From contig JAILGF010000082.1 of NCBI GenBank assembly GCA_024696945.1, positions 1 to 64,000 of the forward strand: a DNA stretch of 64,000 nt, read 5' to 3'. The position numbers and the translations under genes are program-made. The notes under the pieces are model-generated. The model saw only the letters and a list, made by a program, of their open reading frames with translations. It had not been told where the DNA came from and ran no database searches. Below are positions 18,928 through 27,362 of the stretch, piece by piece; position 1 is the stretch's first letter, and each line of letters begins with the position of its first letter. The DNA is from Lachnospiraceae bacterium (lineage in GTDB: Bacteria; Bacillota; Clostridia; Lachnospirales; Lachnospiraceae).

Positions 18928-19293
18928 TTACCATACTCGATTATTATGTGGTTGGAAAATTCGCAAGTTTTATATAAAATTGAGTGTGTGAAAATATTTT
19001 CTGTAGATGATATCTCCCAGAATAATTAACAAGCTAGATGATGATAAAATTCGTTATTCAGCTCTCTTTGACTATATATTGCTTCATTGATTATTTCAAG
19101 AATAATGATTTATTTTTTATTCTAGTTTAATTGGATGATTTGTTTTTTTTATTTTTTATCGGTAGGAAAAAATTAATTAAGAAGCAAAAACATTCGATTG
19201 AGATGACGTAATTTCTTTAATGGAATTATGAGATTATTAGTTGTGTTAGGAAATTTAATTGCTGTTTTTATGAACGAGGAGGGATAAAATAAT
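18928..19293 (+). other. 366-base AT-rich intergenic region
   Basis: This gap is visibly richer in A and T than its surroundings, with long T and A runs, and holds no open reading frame I would call. I saw no clear terminator for the upstream ABC operon and no convincing promoter. A GAGGAGGG ribosome-binding site at its right end serves the next gene. The composition suggests imported or decayed DNA around the 19294 gene. Confidence 0.5.
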
Positions 19294-20100
19294 ATGGAAA
19301 ACTATTATTTGGCTAAAACGAATGAGATGCGTAAGGAATTGCAAGCTTGTGCACCGTATACGGAGGACTTCTTTCCATTAACATCAGAAAATCGGGTAAT
19401 TCCTGCCCAATCTGAAATGATCCGTCGTTATTTCATGGATAAGGCGGGACTGGATTTGGATGGGATTGCCGCATCTGATATGACTACATGGGAAAAGGTG
19501 TTAAAAGTATGCAAGTTTGTGTCGAAGAATATTCGTCATGCCAACCAAAGAGAACCATTGGAAGATCGCAACGCTATTACACTTTGGGAATATTCAAAGC
19601 GTGTACCCGGTGGCTTCAATTGCCGATGGCATGCAATTTTGTTAAGTGAACTTCTCCTTTCTATTGATATCAAAAACCATTTCGTTACTTGCCTGCCTAA
19701 AGACTATAAGGACCAGGATTGTCATGTTGTCAATCTGGTATGGTTGCCAGAATTATCAAAATGGGCTATGATTGATAGCGATATGGAGGAATATGTGACC
19801 GATTCAAATGGCATTCCTTTGTCTTTGGAAGAAATGCGTGCTGAGGTCATCGCCGGGAGAAAGCTGAACATCCATAGAAATACCGACCAGACAGGATTGG
19901 ATTATATGCAGATGTATTGGGCGAAGAACCTTTATTGGTTTAGCATGCATTTAGCTTATGCCTATGATCTTGAAGGAAAGGATGCATCGTACGATACATA
20001 TGTGAGTCTTGTTCCTCCGGAATATAATATTTCAGAGGATCCAAGATACTTTGATGGCATGGGTATCACAACCAACGCGATCGCGTTTTGGCAAGGATGA
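19294..20100 (+). CDS. Transglutaminase-like protein
   Basis: 268 residues, soluble, no signal peptide. The central part has the order of a transglutaminase/papain-like core: a Cys in GGFNCRWHA (about 111), a His in QDCHVVNLVWL (about 147) and an Asp in WAMIDSDMEEY (about 162), i.e. a possible Cys-His-Asp triad. Relatives include proteases and peptide N-glycanases as well as cross-linking enzymes, so the reaction is open. It stands alone, flanked on the left by very AT-rich DNA and on the right by a terminator. Its wording (frequent TTG, CGT, GCC) differs somewhat from its neighbours, which hints at transfer. Confidence 0.7.
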   Translation: MENYYLAKTNEMRKELQACAPYTEDFFPLTSENRVIPAQSEMIRRYFMDKAGLDLDGIAASDMTTWEKVLKVCKFVSKNIRHANQREPLEDRNAITLWEYSKRVPGGFNCRWHAILLSELLLSIDIKNHFVTCLPKDYKDQDCHVVNLVWLPELSKWAMIDSDMEEYVTDSNGIPLSLEEMRAEVIAGRKLNIHRNTDQTGLDYMQMYWAKNLYWFSMHLAYAYDLEGKDASYDTYVSLVPPEYNISEDPRYFDGMGITTNAIAFWQG

Positions 20101-20213
20101 GAAAGTGTACTTCTTTGTGTTAGGTTAGACCTAATATGATATATGCGGTCGGTTTCCTGATAATGACACTGTAGCTGACTGAAAAGTGTGTCTCATCGAT
20201 AACGTAAATATTT

Positions 20214-20247
20214 AGGCAGGAGCCGATTAAAGGTTCCTGCCTTTTTT
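20214..20247 (+). terminator. Rho-independent terminator
   Basis: An 11-bp stem with one G-T pair (20214-20224 with 20232-20242) is followed by a T run to 20247. It lies 114 bases after the transglutaminase-like gene. Confidence 0.88.
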
Positions 20248-20260
20248 ATACTTTTTTACA

Positions 20261-20310
20261 TTGACATACACAATCTAACAATTGACATATCGGGAAATAT
20301 TATGTAAAAT
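20261..20310 (+). promoter_or_regulatory. Strong promoter with two TTGACATA copies
   Basis: TTGACA at 20282-20287 and TAAAAT at 20305-20310 are separated by 17 bases. A second TTGACATA begins at 20261, exactly 21 bases (two helical turns) upstream of the first. The second copy is either part of an operator or an alternative promoter. The 5' untranslated region to the ABC gene is about 100 bases, AT-rich, without an obvious terminator. Confidence 0.65.
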
Positions 20311-20421
20311 TATACTGTTGGTATAAAAATCTATATTCTGATAGTACTAATAATATATGGATTTATCTCCGAACAGAGTTTAATATATAAACATGATGAT
20401 CAGTTTAGGAGGAATTTAAGA

Positions 20422-22140
20422 ATGAAAACAGAAAAAACACTATATCAACAGTTACGTGGAGAGTTTTTTCAGCACAACAAACTGCTTTTCGGTTTAGCAG
20501 CGTTCTCAGCTTTCTTTTCAGGATTTGGAGGATTGATAATATCATGGCTATTAAAAGCATTGATAGATACAGCTGCTGATGAACCCGGATCGATGTCGTT
20601 TGGGATGGACATGATATTGGTTGGCGGATTCCTGGTATTGATGATAATGGCATTTATGCTTGATTATACAACGCGTCCCGCTTTTATCCGAAAAGCGATG
20701 ACACAGTATAAGAACATGGCTTTTGAAAAGCTGATGGGGAAAGGTATTTCTACATTTAGAGATGAAAGTACAGCAACTTACCTTTCTTCACTTACAAACG
20801 ATGCGACAAGCATTGAGACAAATTATCTGGCCCAGCTTCTTTCACTGTTTACAATGTCAGTGATGTTTTTCGGGTCTATCGCCTTAATGATCTGGTATTC
20901 GCCATTGTTTACAGCGGTTGCAGTCGGAGTGACGATCCTTCCGCTTTTTGCTTCATTACTTACAGGCAAAAAAATGGTAGTTGCTGAGAAAAAAGTTTCC
21001 GAACAGAACAAGAATTTTACGGCAGTACTTACGGATTGTCTGGGAGGATTTTCCGTTATCAAAAGCTTTAAAGCTGAAAAAGAAATCTTTAAGATGTTTT
21101 CTGCTCAGAACAAAGAACTTGAGGGTTCAAAGTTTACAAAAGAACGCATCAAGACCATAGTAGGTTTGATAGGCTCCATGGCCGGTATGCTTGCACAGAC
21201 AGGAGTATTTGTTGTAGGAACTTATCTTATCATTTCGGGATACGATCTGACTACGGGTACTGTAATGATGTTTGTCAATCTTATGAATTTCATGATACAG
21301 CCGATCGCAGCCTTACCCGGATTGCTTGCAGGACGCAAGGCTTCATTGGGTCTGGTAAAGAAATTGGCTGATGCTTTAGAGCAAAATAATGAAAATAGCG
21401 GAACTGAATATCTTAACTCATTAAAGAATGAAATTTCATTAAAAGATGTGTCATTTGGGTATGATAATGAAAAAGAAATACTTCACAATATCTCCGCAGA
21501 ATTTAAAGCCGCTGGTGCATATGCAATAGTAGGAGCTAGTGGAAGCGGAAAATCAACATTGCTGAATCTGATAATGGCTTCAAGTTCTGATTACAAAGGT
21601 AGTATCCTTATGGATGGTAAGGAAATCAGGGATATAAAGGCTGAGTCTTTGTATGATGCAGTTTCGGTCATACAGCAGAATGTGTTTGTTTTTAATGCTT
21701 CTATCCGAGACAACGTGACCATGTTCAGGGAATTTCCTGAAGAAGAACTTGACTCAGCGATAAAACATGCTCATCTGGATGAGCTGATAGCCAAACGCGG
21801 AGAGGATACTCTGTGCGGAGAAAACGGAAGCGGTCTTTCCGGAGGAGAAAAGCAAAGGATATCTATTGCAAGAAGTCTGCTAAAAAAATCTTCGATACTT
21901 TTGGCTGATGAAGCAACTGCAGCCCTGGACGCGCAGACCGCATGGCAGGTTTCAAACGATATTCTGGATCTTGAGGGAATTACCAGGATTGTGGTAACGC
22001 ACTCTTTGGAGGAAAACCTGCTTAAACGTTATGACAGTATATTAGTGTTAAAGGACGGAAAGGTTGAAGAATTTGGAAGCTTTGATGAACTGATGGAGAA
22101 GCAGGGATATTTCCATGCGCTTTATACTGTATCACAATAA
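20422..22140 (+). CDS. ABC exporter half-transporter (MdlB/SunT type)
   Basis: 572 residues: about six membrane segments in the first 320 residues, then an ATPase with Walker A GASGSGKST near 370, signature LSGGEKQR, Walker B ILLADEATAALDA and H-loop VVTHS. It belongs to a different subgroup from the pairs at 15212 and 23696 (LADEATAAL instead of VLDEPTAAL). AGGAGGAA precedes the ATG. With no second half-transporter beside it, it probably acts as a homodimer. An XRE regulator gene follows after 33 bases, suggesting local control. Confidence 0.93.
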   Translation: MKTEKTLYQQLRGEFFQHNKLLFGLAAFSAFFSGFGGLIISWLLKALIDTAADEPGSMSFGMDMILVGGFLVLMIMAFMLDYTTRPAFIRKAMTQYKNMAFEKLMGKGISTFRDESTATYLSSLTNDATSIETNYLAQLLSLFTMSVMFFGSIALMIWYSPLFTAVAVGVTILPLFASLLTGKKMVVAEKKVSEQNKNFTAVLTDCLGGFSVIKSFKAEKEIFKMFSAQNKELEGSKFTKERIKTIVGLIGSMAGMLAQTGVFVVGTYLIISGYDLTTGTVMMFVNLMNFMIQPIAALPGLLAGRKASLGLVKKLADALEQNNENSGTEYLNSLKNEISLKDVSFGYDNEKEILHNISAEFKAAGAYAIVGASGSGKSTLLNLIMASSSDYKGSILMDGKEIRDIKAESLYDAVSVIQQNVFVFNASIRDNVTMFREFPEEELDSAIKHAHLDELIAKRGEDTLCGENGSGLSGGEKQRISIARSLLKKSSILLADEATAALDAQTAWQVSNDILDLEGITRIVVTHSLEENLLKRYDSILVLKDGKVEEFGSFDELMEKQGYFHALYTVSQ

Positions 22141-22173
22141 GGAACTTTGATTGAGAACAAAGGAGAAAACAGA

Positions 22174-23253
22174 ATGGATATTAAATTATCGGAAAACATT
22201 CGAAAATTCAGGAAAGAGAGGCGGTTTACACAGGAACAGCTGGCGGAGGTCCTAGGAGTTACGACCGGTGCGGTACATAAATGGGAATCCGGAATTTCGA
22301 TACCTGACATAAGTCTGATCGTGGAAATGGCTGATTTCTTTAACACTTCAGTGGATGTTTTATTAGGCTATAAAATGAAAGATAATCACATTCAATCGAC
22401 TATTGAAAGAATGGAAGAAATGTGCCGTAATACAGATCGTGAGGCTTTAACGGAAGCTGAGAAATTGCTTAAGAAATATCCGAATTCTTTCAAGGCGGTT
22501 GCTGAATGTGCCGTAATATACAGTTTCTTTAGTGTAGGAAAAGGGAAAGAGAAAGAATGCCGAAGGGCCCTGGAATTATATGAACAGGCAAGAATTTTGA
22601 TAGATCAAAACACCGAACCGCGTATTAGTGAAGAGACTATTCTGGGAAGTATGTCAATGGTATACTTGCTTTTGGGAGAATATGAAAAAGCAGTTGATAT
22701 ACTCAAAGAGCACAATCCAAACGGGATGTTCAGTGATAATATCGGATTGATACTGGCATTATATCTTAACAAACAGAAGGAGGCTGCTCCTTATCTTATC
22801 GAGGGAATACTTTCCGGATATGGTTCGCTTTGTAATTCTATTCTTGGTTATACAACAGTATTATGTGCGGAAAACAAATATCCTACAGCAAAAAAATTGC
22901 TTTGTACGGCTTTGGATATAATAAAAGGATTATTTGGGAATACTACAATCAGTTTTATCGACAAAGAGTATTCGTATGCATATATACTGCTTGCCGCTGT
23001 TTCTCTGAAAATGGGTGAAAGGGATGCGGCTGAAGAGTTAATTAAGAAATCGGTATATCATACTAAAAGATTTGATTCCGCACCGAATTACGGAATAGGC
23101 GAATTAATTTTTGATATTCCTGAAGATTTTAAAGCTTTATCCCGTGATATCCTGGGTGACAGTGCTAAGGAAAGCGTAGAAACTATGCTGAAATTCATAA
23201 ACGATCCGAAAATAAATGAGCTGTGGAATTCTTTTTATGAATCAGAAGGGTAA
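22174..23253 (+). CDS. XRE-family regulator with TPR-like C-terminal domain
   Basis: The ATG at 22174 is chosen because AAAGGAGAA sits seven bases upstream; an in-frame TTG 27 bases earlier lacks such a site. The 359-residue protein starts with a HTH_3 domain (about 5-60: RKERRFTQEQLAEVLGV, AVHKWESG). About 300 helical residues with repeated paired-helix character follow (for example ALELYEQARILIDQ, GEYEKAVDILKEH), resembling the TPR sensor domain of peptide-responsive regulators. It is co-directional with and directly downstream of the 20422 exporter and may regulate it. Confidence 0.85.
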   Translation: MDIKLSENIRKFRKERRFTQEQLAEVLGVTTGAVHKWESGISIPDISLIVEMADFFNTSVDVLLGYKMKDNHIQSTIERMEEMCRNTDREALTEAEKLLKKYPNSFKAVAECAVIYSFFSVGKGKEKECRRALELYEQARILIDQNTEPRISEETILGSMSMVYLLLGEYEKAVDILKEHNPNGMFSDNIGLILALYLNKQKEAAPYLIEGILSGYGSLCNSILGYTTVLCAENKYPTAKKLLCTALDIIKGLFGNTTISFIDKEYSYAYILLAAVSLKMGERDAAEELIKKSVYHTKRFDSAPNYGIGELIFDIPEDFKALSRDILGDSAKESVETMLKFINDPKINELWNSFYESEG

Positions 23254-23275
23254 AATCAATCAGAGAACAGTCCTA

Positions 23276-23370
23276 TGTCGAATGTTTCCGAAGGAAAAGT
23301 TTGACACGGCTCCGATGTATGTCCGTCTCCGCAGGAGACGAGATTGGTAACGAAGCGGTGGAGTGGACTT
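23276..23370 (+). repeat. Hairpin-rich intergenic segment, possible dispersed repeat
   Basis: Two short inverted repeats lie close together: TTTCC-GAA-GGAAA around 23284-23297 and CGTCTCC-GCA-GGAGACG around 23325-23341. Neither is followed by a T run, so they are not terminators. The segment has no coding frame of its own on the + strand and is less AT-rich than the promoter after it. The look is that of a mobile palindromic repeat, but only one copy is in this window. Confidence 0.35.
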
Positions 23371-23394
23371 TGTCCCGGTGATTGAAATTCTCAT

Positions 23395-23423
23395 TTGACA
23401 AATAGATTTTTCTATGTTAGTAT
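23395..23423 (+). promoter_or_regulatory. Promoter of the attenuator leader
   Basis: TTGACA (23395-23400), a 17-base spacer and TAGTAT (23418-23423) with an upstream TG make a strong extended -10 promoter. Transcription would start near 23430, giving a leader of about 265 bases before the ABC start codon. Confidence 0.75.
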
Positions 23424-23482
23424 GGAGTTGTTAAAGGAGTTACAACCACATACTAATAATGTGATAAGGATGAGGTAAGAAA

Positions 23483-23506
23483 ATGCTGGTAATGCGCATA
23501 AGATAA
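23483..23506 (+). CDS. Seven-codon leader peptide MLVMRIR
   Basis: GGATGAGG lies seven bases before an ATG that opens a seven-codon frame (MLVMRIR) ending in TAA at 23504-23506. The last codons (ATGCGCATA...) form the left arm of the long hairpin at 23492-23582. The layout matches the short regulatory ORFs that control antibiotic-resistance genes through ribosome stalling. The MLV...MR wording recalls the start of the ErmB leader peptide from memory; that similarity may be chance. It is far too short for homology-based calling. Confidence 0.65.
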   Translation: MLVMRIR

Positions 23507-23582
23507 TTTTTTAAGACGGATACTAAGGAACCTGTGAATAACAGGCTTATTTTGGTGTACTCTTAAAAGATGATCTGCGCAT
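23492..23582 (+). ncRNA. Long leader hairpin, candidate translation-coupled attenuator
   Basis: A nested stem can form: ATGCGCA (23492-23498) with TGCGCAT (23576-23582); TTTTAAGA (23509-23516) with TCTTAAAA (23561-23568); TAAG (23524-23527) with CTTA (23546-23549); and an apical CCTGT/ACAGG stem (23531-23535 with 23541-23545) on a GAATA loop. Internal loops separate the stems. The outer arm is inside the leader ORF, so a ribosome on that ORF would melt the base of the structure. Two terminators follow before the ABC gene. I could not match it to a named RNA family. Confidence 0.65.
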
Positions 23583-23603
23583 AGGTATTTTCTTTTATTT
23601 TAC

Positions 23604-23632
23604 ATAAACACACTATAAGTGTTTATATTTTT
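23604..23632 (+). terminator. First intrinsic terminator in the leader
   Basis: ATAAACAC (23604-23611) pairs with GTGTTTAT (23619-23626) around a seven-base loop, followed by ATTTTT. The stem is AT-rich and weaker than the next terminator. Confidence 0.6.
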
Positions 23633-23648
23633 AAAGATTAGCTGCAGG

Positions 23649-23679
23649 TCTGCTTTGAGTGTACAAAGCAGATTTTTTT
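23649..23679 (+). terminator. Second intrinsic terminator, just upstream of the ABC start
   Basis: A perfect 9-bp stem (23649-23657 with 23664-23672) on an AGTGTA loop is followed by seven T (23673-23679). It ends four bases before the Shine-Dalgarno of the ABC gene. A terminator placed between a gene's own promoter and its start codon implies regulated read-through. Confidence 0.88.
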
Positions 23680-23695
23680 ATTGGAAGGAATTAAA

Positions 23696-25537
23696 ATGGA
23701 TAAGGATAAAAAATATAAAATATTACAGAACCTGTCCTACTGTTTAAAGGAAACCGAAAAGGGCTGTCCGAAGCTGTTGGTGTTATGCACTCTGGTAATA
23801 CTTGCCAATTGTGCGGTACCTGTCATTACGGCGTTCCTGCCTAAGGTTATAATAGAGGAGATAACAGTAGGGTCGGGGTTACAGAGATTATTACTGATCA
23901 CGGGAGGTCTGGCTTTGGCTTTAGCACTGACCGAGACCTTTCAGAAGTATCTTGAACGCATGATATATTGGAATAAGTTCAAGATGAATACTCATTTTTT
24001 AAGAAAAATCACAAAGAAAGGACTTACTACCGATTACAGGAACCAGGAGGATGAGCATTTTAGAGAACTACAGAGTGAAAGTTTCTCAAGCTGTAATGGT
24101 AATTTCTCATACTTTCTGCAGACTTATGACGCGGTTGTCATGTTCTTTTCCAACCTGCTGGGGTTTATTGCATTTGCCGGGATACTGGTTACGCTTAACA
24201 TGTGGATCATCCTGTTTCTTATTGTGACTACTTTAGTGAGCTTCCTGCTCAATCGCAAGGTATTAAAGTGGGTTGATACCAATATGGATGAGAAGAACGG
24301 TTATGAGCACGGAATGCAATATATAATCGGTGTCTCGAATGATGTACAGGCTGCAAAGGATATACGTCTCTACAACATGCCGCCATGGCTCGACAAGCTT
24401 TATGAAAAGTATATGTCAGGCCTAAAGGGATGGTACAGGAGATATACTGCGAAGCTGTTCGGGGTATCGGCTGTTGACAGCGGTATGTCTCTCTTAAGAG
24501 AGGGAGCAGTATATGCTTATCTGCTGTACCTCGTAATTGAAGGCAATATTACCGTCGCAGAGTTTGTGCTCTACTTTAATGTGGTGGCAGGTTTTTCAAC
24601 CTGGCTCGGAAGCATGCTCGGTCAGCTCAATAATCTTAACCGGCTGAGCATAGCTATGAATCGGTTCAGGTCCTACTTAGAGTATCCCGAAGAGTATAAA
24701 AGGGAAGGTGGGAAAGAAATTAAGGATAAGGAAAAGCCCGGAAGAATAGAGTTAAAGGATGTATGCTTTAGATACAGTGAGGACGGAGAGAATATTATAA
24801 AGGATTTCAACCTTGATATAAAACCGGGCGAGCACTTAGCTGTGGTGGGACTTAACGGAGCAGGAAAGACTACTATGCTGAAGCTCATGATGGGGCTGAC
24901 TGAACCGACAAAGGGTCAGGTGCTTTATAACGGCACGGATATCAGGGAATTTAAACGCGATAAGTATTATGAGATATTTGGTGCAGTTCTTCAGGACCAT
25001 TCACTGCTTCCTGTGACCATAGCCGAGATAGTATCGGAACAGCCTGACCTAGGGGAAATAGATGAGGAAAGAGTATTGCAGTGTCTGAAATCAGCAGGTC
25101 TGTCGGATAAGGTCGCATCCCTTCCGGAAGGAATCAGGAGCAAATATGATAAAACGTTCTGGGATGATGGTGTAAACTTCTCAGGAGGAGAGATACAGAA
25201 GCTTCTTTTGGCAAGGGCTCTTTACAGGCAGTCACCCATAGTGGTACTCGATGAGCCTACTGCGGCCCTCGATCCAGTATCGGAGAACCGCCTCTATGAG
25301 ACCTATGACGAGATGATGAAAGGTAAGTCAACGGTATTTATTTCACACCGTCTGGCATCTACCAGATTCTGCAATCGTATCATCCTTATAGAAGCCGGAA
25401 GGATCATAGAGGAAGGCACTCATGATGAGCTTCTTGGCTTAAAAGGCAGGTATTATGAGTTGTATGAAACTCAGGCAAAGTATTACAGGATTAATAATGA
25501 GTCACAAAACGGGGAGGTGAGCAGTGATGAGATTTAA
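23696..25537 (+). CDS. ABC exporter half-transporter, leader-controlled subunit A'
   Basis: The ATG at 23696 follows GGAAGGA with seven-base spacing; an upstream in-frame TTG overlaps the terminator tail and is less likely. 613 residues: about six membrane segments and an ATPase with GLNGAGKTT near 385, Q-loop LQD, signature FSGGEIQK, Walker B IVVLDEPTAALDP and H-loop FISHRLASTRFC. It is the paralogue of the 15212 protein. The next half-transporter overlaps its 3' end. The leader upstream suggests induction by a compound that stalls ribosomes, possibly the transported one. Confidence 0.92.
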   Translation: MDKDKKYKILQNLSYCLKETEKGCPKLLVLCTLVILANCAVPVITAFLPKVIIEEITVGSGLQRLLLITGGLALALALTETFQKYLERMIYWNKFKMNTHFLRKITKKGLTTDYRNQEDEHFRELQSESFSSCNGNFSYFLQTYDAVVMFFSNLLGFIAFAGILVTLNMWIILFLIVTTLVSFLLNRKVLKWVDTNMDEKNGYEHGMQYIIGVSNDVQAAKDIRLYNMPPWLDKLYEKYMSGLKGWYRRYTAKLFGVSAVDSGMSLLREGAVYAYLLYLVIEGNITVAEFVLYFNVVAGFSTWLGSMLGQLNNLNRLSIAMNRFRSYLEYPEEYKREGGKEIKDKEKPGRIELKDVCFRYSEDGENIIKDFNLDIKPGEHLAVVGLNGAGKTTMLKLMMGLTEPTKGQVLYNGTDIREFKRDKYYEIFGAVLQDHSLLPVTIAEIVSEQPDLGEIDEERVLQCLKSAGLSDKVASLPEGIRSKYDKTFWDDGVNFSGGEIQKLLLARALYRQSPIVVLDEPTAALDPVSENRLYETYDEMMKGKSTVFISHRLASTRFCNRIILIEAGRIIEEGTHDELLGLKGRYYELYETQAKYYRINNESQNGEVSSDEI

Positions 25538-27362
25538 GAAGCGCGTAGAAAATACAAAACGCGGCTACAGGATACTTGCAAAATACTGCCCCGGACTTAT
25601 CAGGGCAAAGGTACTTCACAGCATTGCCAAGACTGTGCTTCCGTTTGTAACCATATGGTTTTCGGCAAGGATCATAAATGAGATATCAAATGATAGGAAT
25701 GTATCCAGACTGATATTATATGTGGCACTTACCATAGGCATCAATTTCATCTTATCCATGATTAAAAACGTTATGGAGAAAAAGGTGAATGACAAAGAGT
25801 CGGGAATGTGGAATTATTTCTCGAAGGTCTTTTCAGATAAGCAGATGGAGATGGATTTTGTTAATCTGGAAGACCCGGATATCAGAAAACAGAAGCAGAA
25901 GGCGGAAGAGAATCTTTTCATGTTCGGAAACGGTTTGGGACAGCTTGTATGGGATACCTCGGGACTTGTGGAGGTATTTATAGGAATAGCGGCTTCTATA
26001 GCACTGACAGTATCGTTTTTTACCTCGAAGTCCGGAAATGCCGTTATAGATTCACCCGCATGGATAGCGGGACTTCTGCTGATAGTCATTCTTTCGGGGA
26101 TTATCACTTCAAAGCTTAAGGCAAAGGAGCAGGATGTATTTGAAGAATGGACCGACAGCAATGTGTGGTTTAACAGGGCATTCATGTTTTATGGGCATGA
26201 GCTGTATTCAGACTCTGCGAGGGCAAAGGATGTAAGGCTATACCGTCAGGACAGGTTTGCTGACCGTGAGATGCAGAAGCTGCAGGATAATAATGAGAAG
26301 GACAACGGACTTTTAAGAAAAATGAGCTCCTGTCAGTCAAGATTGGCATTGTTCAAGGGAATATGTGCATGTTTATGCTATCTGCTTGTTGTGGCTAAGG
26401 CCGGACTTGGAGCATTTGCGGTAGGCAGCATAGTTCAGTATGTAGGGGCTCTCATTAAGATGGTTGAGAGCTTTGGGGAGCTTTCAGATGTTATATCGGA
26501 GAATAAGATATATACGGAGCATCTGGAGAAGCTCTATGAGTATCTGGATATTCCAAACAGGAAAAATACGGGAAATGTCCATATAGATGAGAGTATTCTT
26601 AAATCGGGGTGTGAAATTGAGTTTAAAAATGTTTCATTTAAGTACCCGAACAGTGAAAATTATGTGTTAAGGAATATTAATACGAAGCTGAATATCGGAA
26701 TGAAGCAGGCATTTGTGGGGCAGAACGGAGCAGGAAAAACGACCTTTGTCAAACTCCTGTGCAGGCTGTATGATCCGACTGAAGGACAGATACTGCTGAA
26801 CGGAAGAGATATCAGGGAATATGATTATGTGGAATACCTTAAAGTATTCTCATTTGTATTCCAGGACTTTAAGCTTCTGGCATTTCCTTTGGGCCAGAAT
26901 ATTACAGCTGATACGGAAGTGGATGTGGATAAGGCAACGGAATGTATAGAGAAGGCAACACTTTCGGAAAGGTTTGCCGGTTTATCTCAGGGGCTTGAGA
27001 CATATCTGTACAAGGATGTTTCTGAAAAAGGGATACAGATATCCGGAGGAGAGGCTCAGAAGATAGCTCTGGCAAGAGCTCTGTACAAGGATTCACCCAT
27101 TATAGTACTGGATGAGCCGACTGCAGCTCTTGATCCGATAGCAGAAGAGGAAATATACAGCAATTTCAGCAGCATAACCGAGGATAAAACCGCCATCTAC
27201 ATCAGCCACAGATTATCCTCATGCAGGTTCTGCGATGAGATAACGGTATTTGATAACGGGAAGATTGTTCAAAAAGGAACACACGAGAATCTTGTAAAGG
27301 ATGAATCCGGCAAGTATGCCGAGCTTTGGAATGCACAGGCAAAATATTACCGGACCGCATAA
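25524..27362 (+). CDS. ABC exporter half-transporter, leader-controlled subunit B'
   Basis: 612 residues starting at GTG 25524 or ATG 25527, both served by GGGAGGTG and overlapping the previous gene by 11-14 bases. The ATPase domain has GQNGAGKTT near 398, Q-loop FQDFKLLAFP, signature ISGGEAQK, Walker B IIVLDEPTAALDP and H-loop YISHRLSSCRFCD. Gln replaces the Leu found in the Walker A of the other three. It is the paralogue of the 17095 protein and presumably dimerises with the 23696 product. Its stop codon sits inside a perfect inverted repeat. Confidence 0.92.
   Translation: MMRFKKRVENTKRGYRILAKYCPGLIRAKVLHSIAKTVLPFVTIWFSARIINEISNDRNVSRLILYVALTIGINFILSMIKNVMEKKVNDKESGMWNYFSKVFSDKQMEMDFVNLEDPDIRKQKQKAEENLFMFGNGLGQLVWDTSGLVEVFIGIAASIALTVSFFTSKSGNAVIDSPAWIAGLLLIVILSGIITSKLKAKEQDVFEEWTDSNVWFNRAFMFYGHELYSDSARAKDVRLYRQDRFADREMQKLQDNNEKDNGLLRKMSSCQSRLALFKGICACLCYLLVVAKAGLGAFAVGSIVQYVGALIKMVESFGELSDVISENKIYTEHLEKLYEYLDIPNRKNTGNVHIDESILKSGCEIEFKNVSFKYPNSENYVLRNINTKLNIGMKQAFVGQNGAGKTTFVKLLCRLYDPTEGQILLNGRDIREYDYVEYLKVFSFVFQDFKLLAFPLGQNITADTEVDVDKATECIEKATLSERFAGLSQGLETYLYKDVSEKGIQISGGEAQKIALARALYKDSPIIVLDEPTAALDPIAEEEIYSNFSSITEDKTAIYISHRLSSCRFCDEITVFDNGKIVQKGTHENLVKDESGKYAELWNAQAKYYRTA

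Noticed and set aside
23459-23464. Start-stop ATG-TGA mini-ORF in the attenuator leader
   Set aside because: The nearest SD-like AAAGGAG is 18 bases away, too far for efficient initiation.
15212-27362. A degenerate ATP site in one partner of each exporter pair
   Set aside because: All four proteins keep the Walker A Lys, the Walker B Glu, the signature SGG and the H-loop His, so degeneracy cannot be claimed.
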